Notes under the pieces: generated by a model
What the model was told of the DNA's origin: nothing
What the model saw: the letters and a program-made list of their open reading frames with translations, nothing else
The model's database searches: none
Made by a program: the position numbers and the translations under genes
In this document: piece by piece, positions 1 to 6,545 of the stretch
How positions within the stretch are numbered: position 1 is the first letter of the stretch
Layout: each line of letters begins with the position of its first letter
From: Acidobacteriota bacterium
GTDB lineage: Bacteria; Acidobacteriota; UBA6911
NCBI GenBank assembly: GCA_017860075.1
Contig: JAFNAH010000064.1
Location: 1-7,279, forward strand
Reading direction: 5' to 3'
DNA: 7,279 nt

Positions 1-44
1 CATATCGCCGCGTACGCCGCGAACAAGTAGTGCATCGCATCCAT
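1..44 (-). CDS. ccmD: CcmD family protein, N-terminal fragment (cut by window edge)
   Basis: Fourteen complete codons are visible, reading MDAMHYLFAAYAAI before the edge cuts the next codon. This matches the usual start of CcmD, a very small single-pass membrane protein whose N-terminus typically reads like YLFAAYAVIW. CcmD helps release heme-loaded CcmE from the CcmABC complex in the inner membrane. The start is well supported: a perfect AGGAGG lies at 56-61, ten bases before the ATG. Position after ccmC is the classic one, but the 187-base gap is unusual because ccmC and ccmD normally abut or overlap. The rest of the gene, about 30-45 codons in this family, lies outside the window. Confidence 0.85.
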   Translation of the reverse strand, partial: MDAMHYLFAAYAAI

Positions 45-54
45 GAGAATCCAA

Positions 55-61
55 ACCTCCT
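55..61 (-). promoter_or_regulatory. Ribosome binding site of ccmD
   Basis: AGGAGGT on the minus strand, ending ten bases before the ATG at 42-44. It is the strongest Shine-Dalgarno match in the window, and it supports calling so short a fragment a gene. It may also let ccmD be translated independently of ccmC, from which it is separated by a long spacer. Confidence 0.75.
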
Positions 62-122
62 ACCCCGGACGCAGGTTTGTGCCATCCGGAAATCGCTGCT
101 AATCCGCAAATACCTGCAGCCT

Positions 123-180
123 TCAGCAGTCAGCCCTCAGCTTCGGCCTCTGCCAGCCTGAAAGCTGATAGCTGAAAGCT
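123..180. repeat. Palindromic heptanucleotide repeat between ccmC and ccmD
   Basis: The left half has three tandem 7-base units of the form TCAGCNN (123-129, 130-136, 137-143). The right half has three units of the complementary form (C/G)CTGANA (157-163, 164-170, 171-177), plus a trailing GCT. The halves can pair as an imperfect hairpin: 137-143 with 162-168 (7 bp), 130-134 with 171-175 (5 bp) and 125-127 with 178-180 (3 bp), separated by two-base mismatches. A small inner helix 145-147/152-154 is possible. It looks like a dispersed intergenic repeat of the kind seen in large soil-bacterial genomes. Whether it recurs elsewhere in this genome cannot be seen here. Confidence 0.65.
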
Positions 181-185
181 TCTCA

Positions 186-225
186 GGATGTCCTTCAACA
201 TCCCTCGAAAGCCGGAGCCCCCGGC
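186..225 (-). other. Two small hairpins just downstream of ccmC
   Basis: GGATGT (186-191) pairs with ACATCC (198-203) around a 6-base loop. GCCGG (211-215) pairs with CCGGC (221-225) around a 5-base loop. Read on the minus strand, the second begins 7 bases after the ccmC stop codon. Neither is followed by a T-tract, so they do not form a convincing intrinsic terminator. They could stabilise the 3' end of the ccmC message or reduce readthrough to ccmD. Confidence 0.3.
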
Positions 226-231
226 CCTCTG

Positions 232-912
232 TCACCGCAACATCTCGATACGGCGGCTGAGCATCTCCACATCCTGGCGCGCGGTCTCGACGAAGAGCCT
301 GCGCCGCAGCAGGTAAATAAACAGCAGGAGAAACGCGGCTGCGCACGTCCACAAGGCAGGCCGCATCTCGGGCGCCAGCCCTCCCGATTCAATCATCGGT
401 GACGGGTGCAGGTCGCGCCACCAACGAATGGAGAACCACACGATCGGCGCATCGATGAACGCGACAATCCCGAATACCGCAGAGGTCGCCGCCCGGCGGT
501 CCGGGTCGGGAACGTAGTTTCGGATCAGCAGGTAGGCGACATACAGCATCCACAGCAGCAAGGACGATGTGAGGCGGGGAGACCACGTCCACCAGACCAG
601 CCAGACTGGTTTGGCCCATATCGGCCCCGTCACCAGCACGATCGTCATGAACATCACGCCGATTTCCGCGGCTGAAAAGGCCAGGCTGTCCCACCATCGG
701 TTCTTCTTCACCAGGTACATAACTGAGGCGACGAAGTTGACCGCCAGCGCGAGGAGGCCAACCATTCCCGCGGGAACATGGAAGTAGAATATGCGCTGCA
801 AATCGCCCATGGTCCTCTCTCTCGGCGCCTCCAGGAAAGCCATGTAGAGGGCCACGATCACGCCGACGAGGACCAGTACTCCGAGCACGTTGTCCAGGCG
901 CGACTTTCCCAT
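232..912 (-). CDS. ccmC: Heme exporter / heme-handling protein CcmC
   Basis: A 226-residue multispanning inner-membrane protein with about six hydrophobic segments. CcmC presents heme on the periplasmic side and promotes its covalent attachment to CcmE, together with CcmA, CcmB and CcmD. The Trp-rich (WWD-type) stretch is at about residues 99-115 (IWAKPVW then WWTWSPRLTSS). The two expected heme-ligand histidines appear as H45 in YFHVPAGM and H169 in RDLHPSP. The usual WD of this motif reads WS here (S111). The start follows the ccmB stop by 3 bases, and GGAGG lies 8 bases ahead within the end of ccmB, suggesting translational coupling. Length is slightly below that of the E. coli protein but normal for the family. 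CcsA-type proteins share the domain, but the ccmA-ccmB context fixes this as CcmC. Confidence 0.95.
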   Translation of the reverse strand: MGKSRLDNVLGVLVLVGVIVALYMAFLEAPRERTMGDLQRIFYFHVPAGMVGLLALAVNFVASVMYLVKKNRWWDSLAFSAAEIGVMFMTIVLVTGPIWAKPVWLVWWTWSPRLTSSLLLWMLYVAYLLIRNYVPDPDRRAATSAVFGIVAFIDAPIVWFSIRWWRDLHPSPMIESGGLAPEMRPALWTCAAAFLLLFIYLLRRRLFVETARQDVEMLSRRIEMLR

Positions 913-915
913 CGA

Positions 916-1587
916 TCAGTCCTCCAGCACAAAGTCAAAAAGAAGGTAGGCTACCGTCGTGAACACGATCGTGAATACCGACATGAACGTCACGGGCAGG
1001 CGCAGCGCGCCGTAATCGACCGTGTTGAGGACGATGCCGGTGGCTTCCACCGCGTTAACGATAACCGGAAGCACGACAGGGAAAAGAATGAGCGGAAGCA
1101 GCACCTCGCGCATGCGCGTGTTGGCCGCCACCGCCGAGAGCAGCGTGCCGACGGAGGTGAAGCCCAGAGTGCCGACCAGGAAGATCAGGGCAAGCCACGG
1201 GATCTCGCTCCACACCGTCAGGTTGAAAAAGACCAGACAGAGGACGAAAACTACCGCCTCCGTGAGGAGCATGAAGACCGACGCGGCAAGCATCTTGCCG
1301 AGATAGAGGATGCCCCGGTCAACCGGAACCATGAGCAGCCCCTGCAGGCAGCTGTTCTCTTTTTCCGCGGCAAACATCCGGTTCAGGCCCAGAGTGCCGG
1401 CGAACGCGAAGGCGACCCAGAGCACGCCCGGGACGGCAGCGCGCACCGATTCCCGCACGGGTTCCAGGGCAAAGTTGAAGATCACGAGGACAACGATGCC
1501 GAAAAAAAGCATCGCGTTGAGCGAGTCCTTCGTTCTCAGCTCGATGAGCATGTCCTTGCGAAAGATCGCCCAGACCTTCGCGATCAT
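916..1587 (-). CDS. ccmB: Heme ABC exporter membrane subunit CcmB
   Basis: A 223-residue integral membrane protein with six predicted helices, roughly residues 24-42, 54-72, 98-120, 130-152, 162-182 and 200-220. It is the permease partner of CcmA in the CcmABCD complex, whose ATP hydrolysis drives release of heme-loaded CcmE. Family hallmarks are visible: an N-terminal RKDMLIELRTK segment that would contact the ATPase, and a conserved cytoplasmic loop near residues 74-98 with AAEKENSCLQGLL followed by PVDRG and LGK. The start is one base after the ccmA stop, with a GGGGGAG ribosome site inside the end of ccmA. The compact spacing indicates coupled synthesis with its ATPase. Nothing looks truncated. 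Confidence 0.95.
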   Translation of the reverse strand: MIAKVWAIFRKDMLIELRTKDSLNAMLFFGIVVLVIFNFALEPVRESVRAAVPGVLWVAFAFAGTLGLNRMFAAEKENSCLQGLLMVPVDRGILYLGKMLAASVFMLLTEAVVFVLCLVFFNLTVWSEIPWLALIFLVGTLGFTSVGTLLSAVAANTRMREVLLPLILFPVVLPVIVNAVEATGIVLNTVDYGALRLPVTFMSVFTIVFTTVAYLLFDFVLED

Positions 1588-1588
1588 G

Positions 1589-2287
1589 CTAAGACTCCCC
1601 CGCCAGTTCGGCGTATCGGGATTGGAATTCCGCGAGGGACACGCGGGACTTCGACAGATCCAGGGCGACGACGCCCTTCTCGATTACCAACATGCGGTCC
1701 GCCAGTTCGTAGCCCAACGGGACGTCGTGCGTCGCCATGATGCAGGTCTTGCCGTCCCGGCGTGCGCCTGCAAGGTATCCCTTGAGAAACTCGGTGCCCG
1801 CCTGATCGAGACCCGTGAACGGCTCGTCGAGCAGCAGGATCTGCGGATCATGCAGGAACGCGCGGGCAATCGCCAGTCGCTGCTGCATGCCGCGGGAATA
1901 GTTGCGCACCGGCTCATGTCCCCGCCCGCTCAGACCTACCACGTCTATCCGCCGCTCGAGATCCGAATCCTGATGAGGCAGGCCGTGAAGCTCGGCGTAG
2001 AAGCGCAGGTTCTCCAGGGCGGTCAGGTCAAGGTACAGCGCCGTGTTGTGCGACAGGTAGCCCATGAGGCCGCGGGCCGCCAGCGGTGCCAGGGGTTCAG
2101 GATCGAGAATTCTCAACGAGCCGGATGAGGGACGGCTGAGGCCGGCAACAACCCTGAGGAATGTAGTTTTTCCCGCGCCGTTGCGTCCGAAGAGAGAGAT
2201 GAATTCCCCTCTGCCAATCGTAACAGTCAGGGAACGAAGCGCTGTGAACCTCCCGAAATACTTGGCCAGTCCCTGAGCTTCGATCAT
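1589..2287 (-). CDS. ccmA: Heme ABC exporter ATP-binding protein CcmA
   Basis: A 232-residue cytoplasmic ABC ATPase that pairs with CcmB to release holo-CcmE from CcmC. Motifs in order: Walker A GRNGAGKT at 34-41, a CcmA-like segment GYLSHN then LTALENL near 76-94, signature YSRGMQQR at 130-137, Walker B ILLLDEP at 150-156, and the switch histidine H187 in ATHD. The Q-loop glutamine position appears to be Asn (N81), where E. coli CcmA has GHQ. The open frame extends upstream to 2518, but the ATG at 2285-2287 is chosen. It gives the canonical MIEAQGLAKYFG start, overlaps the preceding stop as ATGA, and the upstream extension is the preceding gene read out of frame. It is about 25 residues longer than the E. 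coli protein, mostly at the C-terminus. Confidence 0.95.
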   Translation of the reverse strand: MIEAQGLAKYFGRFTALRSLTVTIGRGEFISLFGRNGAGKTTFLRVVAGLSRPSSGSLRILDPEPLAPLAARGLMGYLSHNTALYLDLTALENLRFYAELHGLPHQDSDLERRIDVVGLSGRGHEPVRNYSRGMQQRLAIARAFLHDPQILLLDEPFTGLDQAGTEFLKGYLAGARRDGKTCIMATHDVPLGYELADRMLVIEKGVVALDLSKSRVSLAEFQSRYAELAGES

Positions 2288-3540
2288 CGCCGTGGCGCAT
2301 CCTGTTTTCCGGCAAGGGTCAGGGCAATCCGCCTCAACTGCCTCTTGCAGTGCTCTCGCTGCCGCACGTATTCGTTCCGATCCATCGCCTGGATCTCGAG
2401 CCTGTGATCGAGATCGGCTGCGTAGTTCAAGATCTGATCCCGCCGTTCCGTCAACGTCTTTTGGAGCGGACCGCGGCTGCTGCCGCTCGCTCCCTGCATC
2501 AGGTGCGTCGCGTACCAAAGCGTGGCAACGAAAGCGATCAGCAGCAGAGGCCCGAAAACGAGCGCGTTCCGGCCGATGGCGTTGGGCGCCGTGATGACTT
2601 TTCCCTCCTGCCCGGAGGGCTCATCCGCAACCGGCTGCGCTGTTGGCGTTCCGCCCGAGAATGTCCATGTCACCTCGGTTCCGGCCTTGATCGGCCCACT
2701 CCGGTAGACCGCAAAATTCTCCTTCGTGTTTACCTGCAGCCTCACCAGCCCCTCACCGCTCAGGGCGGCATCCGCGGGGACGACCCCGACGTCGAAGGGC
2801 TTCAGATCCTGATAGAACCTCCTGCGGTAAACGTAGGTTCGGTCCTTGTAAGGCAGCACCTGGTCGGTTTCAAACGTGGTGACTCCCGGCCGCAAGGGGT
2901 ACAGGAGGTAGTAACTCCGGCCGTCGGCGCTTTCGAGCGGGGACTGCGTCAGCGGCATCGTGGCTCCGGGGGAGGTGACACTCGTCTTGGGCAGGTCGAC
3001 GATGCCCGGGGCCTTGGAAAACCTGAAGGTCCCGTCCGGGTTGACGAAGGTCCTGGGCGGCTTGGTGGAGTTGTTGAAGGCGTAAAGCTCCAGCGAACGC
3101 AACTGCTCTCCGGTCAGCTGGAAAGCCATCCTTACGTCATCAACCGTAATGCCGTCCATGGATGAAGTCGGCTCGAAAATTTCGATCGTGACGGCGGATC
3201 TTCCGGAGGCATCGAATGCAACGCGGGCACGATAGCTGACCGACTTGTATTCAGTGCGAACCATGAGAGGCTCGTCTGTCGGGAGGCCTTCGATCCGGAA
3301 CCTGCCGGCTGCATCCGATGTGGCCGTCTTGAGGGTATTCATTCCTGAAGCCAGACCCACTACTTCCACCCGCGCGCCGGCGCATCCGGAACCGGGATTC
3401 GTGCCGTTGACGAGCTTCCCTTCGACGATCCCGCCACCCTGGGCATAGAGCGTGAATCGGGAGGAGACCGGGGGCGCCAGCAACATCACCGCGAGCAGAC
3501 ACCGGAGCAGCGTACCGTGTTGATGTCCAAGATTTGCCAT
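2284..3540 (-). CDS. Membrane-anchored protein with carboxypeptidase-regulatory-like domain in the ccm operon
   Basis: 418 residues. An N-terminal signal sequence (hydrophobic about 11-24, likely cleavage near LYAQG at 31-35) is followed by a beta-rich domain at about 36-122 resembling carboxypeptidase-regulatory / transthyretin-like folds (EGKLVNG, AGARVEVVG, DAAGRFRIEGLP). A second beta-rich region at about 140-300 has a similar DGTFRFSKAPG stretch. A transmembrane helix follows at about 326-348, then a charged cytoplasmic helix at about 363-405 with LDHRLEIQAMDRNEYVRQRE. The large middle should therefore be periplasmic. The function is unknown. No peptidase catalytic motif is apparent, so the domain name is only a fold label. 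The gene starts 21 bases after the zinc-ribbon gene and overlaps ccmA by ATGA, so it is made with the Ccm machinery. A role in holding CcmABC to CcmF/H, or in apocytochrome handling, is inference. Confidence 0.75.
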   Translation of the reverse strand: MANLGHQHGTLLRCLLAVMLLAPPVSSRFTLYAQGGGIVEGKLVNGTNPGSGCAGARVEVVGLASGMNTLKTATSDAAGRFRIEGLPTDEPLMVRTEYKSVSYRARVAFDASGRSAVTIEIFEPTSSMDGITVDDVRMAFQLTGEQLRSLELYAFNNSTKPPRTFVNPDGTFRFSKAPGIVDLPKTSVTSPGATMPLTQSPLESADGRSYYLLYPLRPGVTTFETDQVLPYKDRTYVYRRRFYQDLKPFDVGVVPADAALSGEGLVRLQVNTKENFAVYRSGPIKAGTEVTWTFSGGTPTAQPVADEPSGQEGKVITAPNAIGRNALVFGPLLLIAFVATLWYATHLMQGASGSSRGPLQKTLTERRDQILNYAADLDHRLEIQAMDRNEYVRQREHCKRQLRRIALTLAGKQDAPRR

Positions 3541-3561
3541 GGGGATTGCTTTCCCTGGAAA

Positions 3562-3996
3562 CTAGAGCTTACCGCCGCAGTCCGCGCAGTAACTCTTCCC
3601 CAGCGGGGACTCGGCCCCGCAGGAAGGACAGCGCCGGGTCTTCTCGGCAGTGCCGGGAAACAACTTCGCTTTGCGGGCCGCGATATCCCGCTCGATCGTC
3701 TCGTCGAGGTCCTTCGCCACGCCCAGCCTGTCCAGGTCTTGCAGGAGTTTCGCGGCTTCGCTCTTATAGCCGGCCTCGAGCCGGCGGAAGTCACCGTCGG
3801 ACAGCCGGCCCATTTTGTACTCGAATTCCAGGTCCTTAAGATTGGAATAGACCATTGCCTTGCGTGCCAGGAGACGGTCCAGCTCGGTCTCAGCCAGGAG
3901 CTCGACCTCCAGGTTTCCCCCGGGCTCCTTGAAGAGGGGAGTCAGAACGTATATGCCGGCGATTACGACCAGCAGGCCGCAGGTTGCGATCAACAT
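3562..3996 (-). CDS. Small membrane-anchored zinc-ribbon protein, possible CcmI-like partner
   Basis: 144 residues. One transmembrane helix lies at about 2-21, then a charged helical region at about 29-115, then a C-terminal zinc ribbon with CPSC at 123-126 and CADC at 137-140. The positive residues after the helix suggest that the bulk is cytoplasmic. The stretch LKDLEFEYKMGRLSDGDFRRLE (residues 53-74) resembles the cytoplasmic loop of CcmI/CycH and similar short helical hairpins. CcmI normally works next to CcmF/CcmH, delivering apocytochrome c. The start codon shares one base with the ccmH stop (TGATG), which indicates translational coupling and supports a Ccm role. There is no TPR domain, so it cannot be a full CcmI. 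The metal ligands are intact. Assignment beyond 'zinc-ribbon protein' is inference from position and the helical motif. Confidence 0.75.
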   Translation of the reverse strand: MLIATCGLLVVIAGIYVLTPLFKEPGGNLEVELLAETELDRLLARKAMVYSNLKDLEFEYKMGRLSDGDFRRLEAGYKSEAAKLLQDLDRLGVAKDLDETIERDIAARKAKLFPGTAEKTRRCPSCGAESPLGKSYCADCGGKL

Positions 3997-4502
3997 CAGA
4001 TTTCCTTTTCGAACTCCTTCAACTCTTCCTCCACCCTCGGATCCACGGGCGGGAGCTCCGGCTGGACCGCCTCGGCCGCAGGCCTCGCCATCCGGACGGC
4101 GACCCAGACCACTACGACCAGGCCGAGACAGAGTATGACAAATGGCATGATCCAGGCGGAGAGGTCAAATCCGGTGGTGGTCGGCGCTGAGAGAACCTTT
4201 TTGCCATAGCGCGCCACGAAGCTGTCCACAATCTGGTCAACGGGATCCCCCTTCTGGAGGCGTTCCCGGATCTCCGCCCGCATGGGTGTCGCCGAGCTGC
4301 AGTTCTGCATCGCACAGACACTGAGCTGTTCGTTGCATCCGCACTGGCAGACCAGCCTGTCGCAGGTTTCCTTGTATGCGCGGCTGATGTCGCCCGGCGT
4401 AGCGGCAGGGGCCGCCGCAGCCCAAAAACACAGAAGCAGGAGCCCGCCTCCGAGGCCGGACAACGCGCTGTGCGCTCTCCTGTCGGTCGCGTGCGAATTC
4501 AT
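3996..4502 (-). CDS. ccmH: CcmH-type cytochrome c biogenesis protein, cysteine-rich variant
   Basis: 168 residues: signal segment (hydrophobic about 18-32, likely cleavage after APAA at 31-34), periplasmic helical domain, transmembrane helix at about 115-136 and a short acidic tail. CcmH normally keeps apocytochrome c cysteines reduced through an LRCxxCQ motif. Here the region reads TCDRLVCQCGCNEQL (46-60), then C63 and C68. C52 aligns with the second canonical Cys, but the first canonical position is R49, and there are six cysteines in 22 residues (47, 52, 54, 56, 63, 68). The rest follows the family: PMRAEIRERLQKGD, a VARYG stretch and the membrane anchor. The start overlaps the ccmF stop as ATGA. 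It lacks the TPR half found in E. coli CcmH. Confidence 0.88.
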   Translation of the reverse strand: MNSHATDRRAHSALSGLGGGLLLLCFWAAAAPAATPGDISRAYKETCDRLVCQCGCNEQLSVCAMQNCSSATPMRAEIRERLQKGDPVDQIVDSFVARYGKKVLSAPTTTGFDLSAWIMPFVILCLGLVVVVWVAVRMARPAAEAVQPELPPVDPRVEEELKEFEKEI

Positions 4503-6535
4503 CTCGCTTTCACACCCATCTCAATTTCCGCCGCTTCAGCGATCGTCAGCTGGGCGTTTGCGAAGGAACTTCTCTTGTCCGGAAGCAGCGTGATCAGCGT
4601 GCCTGCCACCATGACAGCCGCTCCAAACCAGACCCACCACACAAGCGGATTCACGTGCGCGGTGATTTCGTACCTCTTTCCGTCGTTGGATGGGCCCGCC
4701 AACACTACGTAAAGGTCCTCGAGCGGCTTGCTGTAAAGGGCCACTTCCGTGGTCGACTGCCCTTCGCTCGCCTTGTAGAAGCGCTTTTCCGGCTGCATCG
4801 TGCGAATCAACTTGCCGCCGCTGTAGACTTCCAGCGTCGCCCTGCCGTACTGATAGTTCGCCGCTTCGCCCTCATGGTATTCGGTCATCTTCAGCGTGTA
4901 ACGGCCGATCTGCATTTCGTCGCCGGGAACCATCGCCTGGCTCGTCTCGCGGTTGAAAGCGTTTCCGGTCAGACCGATGAACATCAGCACTACCGCAAGG
5001 TGAACGATGTAGCCGCCGTACCTGCGTTTGTTCTTGAGCGTGAGATTCACCATGGCGAGGGCGAAGTTTTCGCCCGTCTTCCTGACCCGTACTCTCGTCC
5101 CCTTCCAGAACTCCTGCACGATGGTGACCAGGACAAACATGGAGAGAGTGAAAGATACCAGGACATAGAAGCTGCGCATTCCTGCAGCAAGCAGTACCAC
5201 GCAAAGCAGGAGCGCCAGGATCACCGGCCAGAGGAAGGCCTTCTTCAGGCTTTCCACGGAAGTCTTGCGCCACGCGAAGAGCGGCCCGACGCCGGTAAGC
5301 AGGAGGAGCATGAGACCGATCGGGACGCCCACGTTATTGAAGAAGGGAGGCCCGACGGTGATCTTGGTCCCTTCCACCCAGTTCGACAGTACCGGGAACA
5401 TCGTTCCCCAGAGAACCGCGAAGCACGCGACCAGCAGAAGCAGGTTGTTGAAGAGGAAGGCGCTCTCCCGGGAAAGCACGGAGTCGAGTCGCCGCTCGCT
5501 CTTCAGGTAGGGAAGCCGGTCGATGATCAGATAGAGGCTTGCGCCCAGGACCAGCAGCATGTAGTAGAGGAAGAAGACGCCGAGCTTGGAATCAGCGAAC
5601 GCGTGCACCGAATTGATAATGCCGCTGCGGGTGATGAATGTGCCGAAGATGCCGAGCAAGTAGGTGATGACGATCAGCAGGACGTTCCAGACTTTGAGCA
5701 TTCCCTTTCGTTCCTGAACGATCACGGAATGCAGGAACGCCGTTCCCGCGAGCCAGGGCATCAGGGACGAATTCTCGACCGGATCCCATCCCCAGTAGCC
5801 GCCCCAGCCCAATTCCACGTAAGCCCACTTCCCGCCCAGGATCAATCCCACACCGAGAAAGAGCCAGGTAACGAGCGTCCAGCGGCGCGTAGTCCTGATC
5901 CACGTATCGCCCAGTTGACGCGTGATCAGGGCCGCAATGGCGAAGGCAAAGGGAACGACGAATCCGATGAATCCCAGGTACAGGATCGGCGGATGAATGA
6001 CCATCGCCCAGTACTGCAGTAAAGGATTCAGGCCCCGGCCGTCAGGCGGGCTGAACTTCTGCATCGTTCCGCCGGGGAGGACCTGCACCAGCTCGTCAAA
6101 GGGGTTCGAGAGGAAGATGTTCAGGATCAGGAAGAACGACAGGTTGAACATCAGGACCGCGACGACGTACGGCATCATGTCGCGGTAGCGGAACCGGTTC
6201 TGGAAAACAACGATGCCGCTGAAAACCGCCGTGACAAACACCCAGAGAAGCATTGAACCGTCGTGGGCGCCCCACAGAGCGGCCAGCTTGTAGAACAGCG
6301 GAAGGTCGCGGCTCGTGGATTGAGCCACGTGCTCAACTGAGAAATCGCTCGTCGCCAGCAGGTAAAGCAATGAGACCAGTGCCAGCAGGATGCTTGCGCA
6401 CGATGCGATCGCCGCCCGTTCTGCGCTGCGTACGATCCGGTGCTGCTTGAGGGCGGCCCCGAGCAGGGATGCGAAAAGCCCGTAGAGCGAAAGGCAGAGG
6501 GCAAGGAGAAGACAGAAAGTACCGAGATTACTCAT
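4499..6535 (-). CDS. ccmF: Cytochrome c heme lyase subunit CcmF
   Basis: 678 residues, a large inner-membrane protein with many hydrophobic helices. CcmF takes heme from CcmE and, with CcmH, attaches it to apocytochrome c on the periplasmic face. The WWD heme-handling motif is intact at about 243-256 (GWGGYWGWDPVENS). The four histidines known to matter in the family are all visible: H181 in HPPILYLGF, H269 in FLHSVIVQERKG, H311 in SVHAFADS and H512 in YIVHLAVVLM. A periplasmic beta domain spans about 525-630, then a final helix. The frame is open to a GTG at 6565, but the ATG at 6533-6535 is preferred: it gives the usual MSNLG start and has AAGG six bases upstream, while the GTG has no ribosome site. 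It follows ccmE by 53 bases and overlaps ccmH by four. NrfE-type paralogs are similar, but the operon favours CcmF. Confidence 0.96.
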   Translation of the reverse strand: MSNLGTFCLLLALCLSLYGLFASLLGAALKQHRIVRSAERAAIASCASILLALVSLLYLLATSDFSVEHVAQSTSRDLPLFYKLAALWGAHDGSMLLWVFVTAVFSGIVVFQNRFRYRDMMPYVVAVLMFNLSFFLILNIFLSNPFDELVQVLPGGTMQKFSPPDGRGLNPLLQYWAMVIHPPILYLGFIGFVVPFAFAIAALITRQLGDTWIRTTRRWTLVTWLFLGVGLILGGKWAYVELGWGGYWGWDPVENSSLMPWLAGTAFLHSVIVQERKGMLKVWNVLLIVITYLLGIFGTFITRSGIINSVHAFADSKLGVFFLYYMLLVLGASLYLIIDRLPYLKSERRLDSVLSRESAFLFNNLLLLVACFAVLWGTMFPVLSNWVEGTKITVGPPFFNNVGVPIGLMLLLLTGVGPLFAWRKTSVESLKKAFLWPVILALLLCVVLLAAGMRSFYVLVSFTLSMFVLVTIVQEFWKGTRVRVRKTGENFALAMVNLTLKNKRRYGGYIVHLAVVLMFIGLTGNAFNRETSQAMVPGDEMQIGRYTLKMTEYHEGEAANYQYGRATLEVYSGGKLIRTMQPEKRFYKASEGQSTTEVALYSKPLEDLYVVLAGPSNDGKRYEITAHVNPLVWWVWFGAAVMVAGTLITLLPDKRSSFANAQLTIAEAAEIEMGVKAR

Positions 6536-6538
6536 CCA

Positions 6539-6545
6539 CCACCTT
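6539..6545 (-). promoter_or_regulatory. Ribosome binding site deciding the ccmF start
   Basis: AAGGTGG on the minus strand. Its AAGG core (6542-6545) ends six bases before the ATG at 6533-6535. The alternative GTG at 6563-6565 has only GC-rich sequence upstream and lies inside a possible hairpin (CCGGC 6565-6569 with GCCGG 6575-6579). This supports the shorter 678-residue product. Confidence 0.6.

Noticed and set aside
65..89. CCGGA/TCCGG inverted repeat in the ccmC-ccmD spacer
   Set aside because: A five-base stem with a 15-base loop in GC-rich DNA is not distinguishable from chance.
778..1740. Long plus-strand open frame of 320 codons, and other plus-strand frames such as 4655-6022 and 3517-4209
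   Set aside because: They are antisense to ccmB/ccmC, ccmF and the zinc-ribbon/ccmH genes. Their products are rich in Arg, His, Asp and Glu with no recognisable domain, as expected for the reverse of membrane-protein codons in GC-rich DNA.
2288..2518. Upstream extension of the ccmA frame (77 extra codons)
   Set aside because: The extension lies wholly inside the preceding gene in another frame and is low-complexity. The ATG at 2285-2287 gives the family start and an ATGA overlap.
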